Positions 59,608 to 64,000 of a DNA stretch of 64,000 bases are shown here, in pieces. The first letter of the stretch is position 1. Each line of letters starts with the position of its first letter. Origin of the DNA: Kiritimatiellia bacterium (GTDB lineage Bacteria; Verrucomicrobiota; Kiritimatiellia; RFP12; UBA1067). The stretch is taken from positions 1-64,000 of the forward strand of contig JAEDKA010000003.1 in assembly GCA_016296065.1 (NCBI GenBank), given 5' to 3'. The translations under genes and the position numbers were made by a program. The notes under the pieces were generated by a model, which searched no databases, was not told the DNA's origin, and was given only the letters and a program-made list of their open reading frames with translations.

Positions 59608-61092
59608 TTATTTGTGTTCACTTGCCGACAGTGCGGCACGGCCTTTGTCCGTCAGTCGATACTTCTGAAGTTTGGAATGCTTAACTTCAGGCTTAGTCTG
59701 TTCAATAAAACCCGCCCTTAGCGTCGGACGAATATATCCCTCCCGGAAATAATTGCGGTCACGGATATGCAGTGCCTTCAGAAGTTCAGCCGTGCCAAGC
59801 TCCAAGTTCTTGAGAGCTTGCAGAAGCCTTTTCTGCTTTTCGTCAACTGGTGGGGTAACTGGTGGGGTAACTGGTGGGGTATCATGGTGGGTCGCGAGTG
59901 ATGGCGAAGCATTCTTCGGCACTCCGTATGACGAGTTGTCGACGGCTGCGACGAGCTGTTCGTCTGTGAATCCATAGAGAAGATTCGGCAGTGTAACGCG
60001 AAAATAGTCGCTCTCGGACTCAAGGACAGGCATGCGTTTCCCAAGGTTGACCGACAGTTTCTCGTAGTCCTCGTTGAGCTTCTTGAACCCGCTGCCCTTG
60101 CGTTCCATGAGATCGAGCCGTTCAAACATATCCGCAAGGCACTTATTGCGGCGACGCGACGGAATCCGCCGAATGTTCGGATACTCCTGAACCTTGCGGT
60201 CGCCCGGCATACCGCCTGGGGAGGTTATTTCCATCCGGTCGTCGAAGATATCAACATGGACTTCGCTACCTGTCTCAAGGTAGTCGCGGTGAACGAGTCC
60301 GTTGATGAGCATCTCCTGAACAGAGCGTTCGGGATACTCGCGGAAGTTCACGCGGTCCGTCGGACGTTTGTGCCACGCGCGGCGTGAGTGAAGGCGAACG
60401 AAGTCCTCGGCGTATTTTAACAGCTGGAGAAGCCCGCCGCTGTACTCCTGGTCGTCGGCCGCATCCATTACGCCCGCAGTCATGTCGAGCCCGTTCCAGC
60501 GCGTGCAGAACACGCGAGAATGACGTATCGGCGATTCGTCAGCCAACAGCGCGCCGGTATTTGTCATCACGCCCGTCTCCGTGACGAGTCCGAATGATAG
60601 AAAATCCACCTTGCTCATCTTTGCGCCGTTCACCTTTTCATAGAGGTTCTTGAGCGCGATGAAAGTGAAGTCGGACGCCCGGTATCCGCCGAAGCAGGAC
60701 ACACAGTCCCATTCCTGCCCGGATCGCTCCATCAGGAACTGCGTCAATGCCGGCCCGGTCAACAACATCTTGACCGATCCCGTACGATAGTGGAAGCGCC
60801 CCTGATAGCTGACTGGGAAGGCGCTTGCTGCGACCTTGATCCGTATCACATCCTTGCCCTGCTTCTTGAGCAACGCGACGTCGGCCACGATGCCCATCGT
60901 GTTGCGGATGGAGTTGGGGATGTCCTCCATCAGCTTGTTAGCGTTCTTGACGCCGACGGGCTTCTTGGTTCCGTCCTCTATGCCGATGTAGAGCGTCCCG
61001 CCCTTGGCGTTCGCGTAGCCGCAGATCCACTCCAGGTACTTCTCGTGCCAGGACTCCTTGTACTCGACCGTCTGGTTCTCCTCGCGTTTCAT
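59608..61092 (-). CDS. AlbA_2/Schlafen-type ATP-binding protein
   Basis: A 494-residue protein. The N-terminal AlbA_2 (Schlafen AAA_4-like) domain (about 1-130) has EENQTVEYKESWHEKYLEWI, FANAKGGTLYIGI-like YANAKGGTLYIGIEDG and FHYRTGSVKMLL. A helical ATP-binding-like C-terminal region follows (REYPERSVQEMLINGLVHRD, FDDRMEITSPGGMPGDRKV) and ends in a winged-helix-like domain after a PPVTPPVTPPV linker. Such proteins may regulate transcription or act in phage defence. It lies 23 nt after the XRE gene, in a likely operon. The 12-nt repeat in the linker is GGTGGGGTAACT. Confidence 0.87.
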   Translation of the reverse strand: MKREENQTVEYKESWHEKYLEWICGYANAKGGTLYIGIEDGTKKPVGVKNANKLMEDIPNSIRNTMGIVADVALLKKQGKDVIRIKVAASAFPVSYQGRFHYRTGSVKMLLTGPALTQFLMERSGQEWDCVSCFGGYRASDFTFIALKNLYEKVNGAKMSKVDFLSFGLVTETGVMTNTGALLADESPIRHSRVFCTRWNGLDMTAGVMDAADDQEYSGGLLQLLKYAEDFVRLHSRRAWHKRPTDRVNFREYPERSVQEMLINGLVHRDYLETGSEVHVDIFDDRMEITSPGGMPGDRKVQEYPNIRRIPSRRRNKCLADMFERLDLMERKGSGFKKLNEDYEKLSVNLGKRMPVLESESDYFRVTLPNLLYGFTDEQLVAAVDNSSYGVPKNASPSLATHHDTPPVTPPVTPPVDEKQKRLLQALKNLELGTAELLKALHIRDRNYFREGYIRPTLRAGFIEQTKPEVKHSKLQKYRLTDKGRAALSASEHK

Positions 61093-61115
61093 TGCCTCTC
61101 TCCGCTCAAATTATT

Positions 61116-61331
61116 TCACTTAATCTCCAGAATATCGCGCGGCTTGCATTGAAAGAACTTGCAAATGCGATTGATGGTTTCTTCGCGAATCTTCTGACCC
61201 TTGTTCATCCTTGCGAGTGTAACAGTCGACAGCCCCACGGCAAGACGCATCTGCGTCTTTGTCATGTTGCGGTCTATCAGCATCTTCCAGAGTCGGTTGT
61301 AGCACATTTCTATACAATAAACCTTATCCAT
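61116..61331 (-). CDS. XRE/Cro-family HTH regulator
   Basis: A 71-residue protein that is almost only an HTH domain (about 14-70: RLWKMLIDRNMTKTQMRLAV, LSTVTLARMNKGQKI, ETINRICKFFQCKPRDIL). Similar small Cro-type regulators of the YozG type often control a neighbouring gene. It precedes the AlbA_2 gene, with TATAAT (61344-61349) 12 nt upstream of ATG. Confidence 0.9.
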   Translation of the reverse strand: MDKVYCIEMCYNRLWKMLIDRNMTKTQMRLAVGLSTVTLARMNKGQKIREETINRICKFFQCKPRDILEIK

Positions 61332-61355
61332 TTTTTGACGAGTATTATATCATTT
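61332..61355 (-). promoter_or_regulatory. Promoter of the XRE-AlbA_2 operon
   Basis: AATGATATAAT has its -10 box at 61344-61349, 12 nt from ATG. Confidence 0.5.
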
Positions 61356-61390
61356 AGACCGAACTATCATCAAATATTATGTTTGTGTCG

Positions 61391-61436
61391 TGTAGATTTC
61401 AAAACCGGAAAAGTTGTAGCGAGCAAAACCGGAATG
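61391..61436. repeat. Left end of the insertion sequence, two repeat copies
   Basis: The terminal repeat TGTAGCGAGCAAAACCGGAA (61415-61434) is preceded by a diverged copy, TGTAGATTTCAAAACCGGAA (61391-61410), 24 nt away. Confidence 0.75.
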
Positions 61437-61534
61437 ATTTTCATGCTCTCGCGGCGACCCAAGCTAATACAGCCGGGCTGTTTTGAAGGCCCGGCTGCCG
61501 CTTGGGCACCCCGCCGCGACACCTCTCCATTCAG

Positions 61535-62743
61535 TCACCGACTCCTGTACACCTTCGGATTGTTGGTGAACACCACCTTCGGCGACGTTCCCTTTTCCGG
61601 CTTGTTGAGCACGAGAGACACGGTTCCGTCAAGGTGCCGGCAGATCCACACGCGGGTTCCATTTGCGCATTCCGTCGAGCAGAGGAATCCGTCGACCAGC
61701 AACCGCCCGCGCGGCCCGATCGTCGAACCTTTCCATTCCGACCAGATCAGCTCCCACCATCCGTCCTGCGGGGGCTGACGCAGCTTGCACTGGCCCGACC
61801 TGATCTTGTCCGTCCAGACGTTCAGCGGCACGTCGTGAAGCTCACGGTGACGCTCGAACCCGTTGCGGTAGTCGACCAGGCAGTCCAGCTGTTCGTTTAC
61901 CTCTTCAAGGGGAGTGTCTCCCGTAATGCCTTCCCTCGCCGCGTACGCCGGAAGCCTGTCCTGCCAGACCTGATGCACACGCTCGATCTTCCCCTTCGCC
62001 TCGGGCGTGTTCGCAAAGACGAAGGAGATGTCGACGAACTTCAGCCTCCTGCCGAGCTGGGTCAGCGACCCGTCGTCGTTCCTGAAGAAACCCGCCTTGT
62101 CCACGTAGATTTCCAGGGGGAGGCCGTATCTTGTGAAGGCTCTGTAGAACAAGTCCAGATACGACTCGACCGTCTCCCTCCGGTAGAGCCGGCAGCCGAC
62201 CTGCATCCGGCTGCAGTCGTCAACCATGTCGATGAGCAGCAGAGCCTGGCAGGAGCGTCCGAGAAAGTAGTCGGGCGTCGCGTCCAGCTGCCACAGCTCG
62301 CCGACCGACTTGCGCTGCCAGCGGCGGACGTGCGCCGGAGGCCGCGCCCTGTGGTCGGCCAGGTGGAGGTTGTGCGCAATGGCCCAGTGCCGGACCTGGG
62401 AGCGCTCTACGGGGAAGCCGAAGCGCCTCCCGACCTCGCTGGCGACAAACGCATACGAATACCGTTTCGCGTCGCCATCCGGCTCCAGTGCCCTGCGCAG
62501 GAACGACTGCACCTTGTCAGGCCACGCCGGCATGTGGTTGCCGCCGGACGAACCAGGCTCCCAGTCGTCGCCGAGCCCCTGAGCCCGTGCCGCGAGGTAG
62601 GACGTGCGCAGCGAATACAGCTGCGACTGCCCGACCTGAAGCGACTCCATCGCCTGCTGGCGGGTGATCGCTCCGGTTACGAACTGCATCATCGTGTCTC
62701 GGACATGCGCGACACCCAGTCGGTTTGATATTTGCTGTTTCAT
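61535..62743 (-). CDS. DDE integrase-core transposase (ISNCY-like)
   Basis: A 402-residue transposase. An N-terminal HTH region (about 1-110) is followed by a retroviral-integrase-like core (about 145-300): first Asp in ELWQLDATPDYFLG (about 153), second Asp in IYVDKAGFFR (about 214), Glu in TPEAKGKIERVHQ (about 247). Family assignment beyond rve/DDE is tentative. The start is MKQQISN; TATACT (62751-62756) lies 7 nt upstream. A copy of the terminal repeat covers the -20 region, so the transposase may repress itself. Confidence 0.9.
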   Translation of the reverse strand: MKQQISNRLGVAHVRDTMMQFVTGAITRQQAMESLQVGQSQLYSLRTSYLAARAQGLGDDWEPGSSGGNHMPAWPDKVQSFLRRALEPDGDAKRYSYAFVASEVGRRFGFPVERSQVRHWAIAHNLHLADHRARPPAHVRRWQRKSVGELWQLDATPDYFLGRSCQALLLIDMVDDCSRMQVGCRLYRRETVESYLDLFYRAFTRYGLPLEIYVDKAGFFRNDDGSLTQLGRRLKFVDISFVFANTPEAKGKIERVHQVWQDRLPAYAAREGITGDTPLEEVNEQLDCLVDYRNGFERHRELHDVPLNVWTDKIRSGQCKLRQPPQDGWWELIWSEWKGSTIGPRGRLLVDGFLCSTECANGTRVWICRHLDGTVSLVLNKPEKGTSPKVVFTNNPKVYRSR

Positions 62744-62761
62744 GGAGCATAGTATACTCCA

Positions 62762-62783
62762 CATTCCGGTTTTGCTCGCTACA
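62762..62783. promoter_or_regulatory. Terminal-repeat copy at the transposase promoter
   Basis: This 22-nt sequence is identical to the IS ends and lies just upstream of the -10 box TATACT of the transposase gene. It may serve as a transposase binding site and autorepression operator, or be the original right end. Confidence 0.55.
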
Positions 62784-63073
62784 CCGAGACGGCCGCCCCC
62801 CATGGGGGGCGTATGGTTTTCTTAACTTTCAACAATCGCCATCTTTGAAGCAAAATCCCTCGCTGAAGCCCGCTTAACAGGCTCTCTCGCTCCATTCCGG
62901 TTTTGCTCGCTACAGCATTCCGCTTTTGCTTTCACCGCGACATCGCGCAAAGCGGCGACATGGACAACGTAGTCGATATTTTCCTCAAAGAGCCGCGGCA
63001 GCCGTGCGGCTTGAGCCAGTCGAGGTAGTCTTCAATCAATTCGTCGAGCGTGGCTCGGGCGACAAGAGTGGTC
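62784..63073. other. IS right flank and gene debris
   Basis: It holds a perfect palindrome (62794-62811, CGCCCCCCATGGGGGGCG), the outer repeat copy at 62893-62914, a diverged copy at 62916-62935 and a degraded coding fragment (62936-63073). Confidence 0.6.
62936..63073 (-). pseudogene. Frameshifted coding fragment beside the IS
   Basis: Just after the stop of the gene at 63074, one frame reads TTLVARATLDELIEDYLDWL, and a second frame continues as RLFEENIDYVVHVAALRDVA, so a frameshift is likely. The first part resembles the LEELLLDYEDFLR-like segment of four-helix-bundle suffix proteins. The IS end cuts the fragment off. Tentative. Confidence 0.35.
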
Positions 63074-63688
63074 TCATACCTGGAAGAACAGTCCGTAGAT
63101 TATGAATAGCACAAACACGATTGAGCAGATCAGCGCGAAACAACAGCCACGAAGGTCGTCTTCAGGACCGCGGCTCTCCCAATGTCCGCCCTGGGGTTGC
63201 CTCGCTCCGCCTCGGCTGGACGCACAAGCGTACGGGTAGTCGTCGTGTCCGTAATCGTCGTCAGCGCCGTAGTCCTCGTCATCTTCGTCGTCGTCCGAAT
63301 CGTAGTCGTCGTCATCCCGCGAGCTGCCGAAGTTGTAGTCGCCGTCGGGCATCTCGCCGGAGTAGTACCTGTTGCGCTTCTTCAGCATCATCAAGGCGCC
63401 GTACTCGGATCCATCGCCGTCCCCGAACGAGTCCCCACGCGACATGCCGGTGCTTTCGTACGTCGGACCGATGAAGTTGCTTCCGTGCGCTTCGCCGACA
63501 TAGTTGTGGTCGATGTCCCACAGCTTTCCGGAGGCGTCTATACGGCCCTGCCTGACGCCGCCATTGTCGTAGATGTCGTCCCCCTCGATCCGGCCGACAT
63601 ACTGGTGGTTTTCGTCATAGAGGCGGCCATCGTCGTCGATGCTCCCCTCGAAGTCGCTCATCCCGCGGAACAGATTTCTCTCGCTCAT
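63074..63688 (-). CDS. Membrane-anchored repeat protein with acidic stretch
   Basis: A 204-residue protein with start MSERNLFRG and CAGGAGGAAAAC upstream. The N-terminal third has three beta-repeats of the form GxIDxxGxLYDxxxxYVG (about 13-70). Next comes a very acidic Asp/Tyr-rich stretch (about 125-155), and the C-terminus has one transmembrane helix (about 180-202, CCFALICSIVFVLFIIYGLF). The beta-repeats resemble the short repeats of 5-fold beta-flower/DUF3659-like proteins. Function unknown. The acidic region could bind divalent cations. Confidence 0.68.
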   Translation of the reverse strand: MSERNLFRGMSDFEGSIDDDGRLYDENHQYVGRIEGDDIYDNGGVRQGRIDASGKLWDIDHNYVGEAHGSNFIGPTYESTGMSRGDSFGDGDGSEYGALMMLKKRNRYYSGEMPDGDYNFGSSRDDDDYDSDDDEDDEDYGADDDYGHDDYPYACASSRGGARQPQGGHWESRGPEDDLRGCCFALICSIVFVLFIIYGLFFQV

Positions 63689-64000
63689 TTTGTTTTCCTC
63701 CTGTTGTTTTCGTTGGCATAGAGGCCACCTGGAGCCGCAGAAACGCTGTCGCCCGTCTCTGCGCGGGACGGGCGACCTTCGGAACTTGTTTTCCCAAAAG
63801 GGCCCATCCTTTTTCCACCGCGGCGTTCCCGCTCGGTTGGCAGATGCGCTCCCGCACATCACTCTTGATGGTCTCAACACCGTATATTATATCATATTGC
63901 TAATTCAGCCACAAGGGGGTTCGCGAAATTTTTTCCCGCTCATGATGCTTATTTCCTCCGTTCCCAAGGTGAATCGCCTTGTCATGGTCCCATCACATAA
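63689..64000. other. Long leader and end of window
   Basis: The TATAAT box (63886-63891) on the minus strand leaves a leader of about 190 nt for the gene at 63074. It contains a perfect hairpin: arms GTCGCCCGTC / GACGGGCGAC (63748-63757 and 63767-63776) with a 9-nt loop. Beyond 63900, nothing further is recognised. Confidence 0.55.

Larger units (their letters stand above)
61415..62914 (-). mobile_element. Insertion sequence with DDE transposase
   Basis: The element encodes one transposase and has 22-nt terminal inverted repeats at 61415-61436 and 62893-62914, both perfect matches. A third copy at 62762-62783 sits at the transposase promoter, so the element could instead end there. No clear target-site duplication was seen. 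Confidence 0.75.

Noticed and set aside
62784..62892. Possible coding on the plus strand (IAIFEAKSLAEA)
   Set aside because: It is too short, has no start or Shine-Dalgarno site and ends at the IS repeat; it may be debris or chance.
1..64000. rRNA or tRNA genes
   Set aside because: I saw no rRNA-like segment and no clear cloverleaf with a TTCGA/TTCAA arm in the gaps inspected; a tRNAscan-SE run would be needed for certainty.

Overview
The window comes from a GC-rich, diderm, heterotrophic bacterium. My best placement is Verrucomicrobiota, class Kiritimatiellae or a close PVC relative. The basis is combined context: many secreted glycan-degrading enzymes, an exosortase with a PEP-CTERM protein, very large beta-repeat surface proteins, abundant extragenic palindromes, a GxxExxY protein and a standard bacterial housekeeping set. 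No rRNA or tRNA gene was recognised, so the taxonomy is an inference.

Region 1 (1-645) is non-coding and full of REP-like palindromes. Region 2 (646-25274), all on the minus strand, is a polysaccharide-utilisation locus: a NarL-type response regulator and histidine kinase, a GH51 arabinofuranosidase, two alginate-lyase-superfamily enzymes, a CotH-kinase surface protein, a 1050-residue beta-repeat surface protein, two GH43 enzymes, a GH97 enzyme, a GH97-GH29 fusion and a GH115 alpha-glucuronidase. The enzyme mix suggests decorated glucuronoarabinoxylan or another uronic-acid-containing glycan. Five transcription units here share a sequence motif exactly 22 nt upstream of the -10 box, and a sixth has a related dyad in the same place. 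Five of these six units have their start codon 6-7 nt from the -10 box, so the mRNAs are probably leaderless.

Region 3 (25297-29427) is an iron-uptake unit: feoA, a feoB with a cysteine-rich insertion, a small Cys-rich FeoB-associated protein and an outer-membrane beta-barrel gene. Two GATTAG/CTAATC operators probably bind a DtxR-type regulator. Region 4 (29489-57331) is mainly core genome: metK, hemW, UDP-glucose dehydrogenase, a TetR regulator, a B12-type radical SAM protein, a phosphoesterase, an SDR, recD2, metG, NeuD/ACP, proB, two CNNM/CorC proteins, tsf, rpsB, frr and pyrH. Among them are a lipoprotein, a SemiSWEET-like/glycosidase fusion and a three-gene exosortase cassette whose open reading frames overlap by ATGA.

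Region 5 (57498-64000) holds a flavin reductase/nitroreductase pair and then a variable segment: a GxxExxY nuclease-fold gene bracketed by palindromic repeats, a 157-158-bp tandem repeat, an XRE/AlbA_2 pair, an insertion sequence with extra terminal-repeat copies, gene debris and a membrane-anchored acidic repeat protein. Palindromic elements related to those in non-coding DNA also lie in frame inside hemW, GH115 and GH43 genes, where they add low-complexity peptides.

The strongest candidates for something undescribed are the fixed-spacing glycan regulon with leaderless mRNAs, the dedicated exosortase cassette, the in-frame palindromes, and the unusual fusions (GH97-GH29, SemiSWEET-glycosidase).
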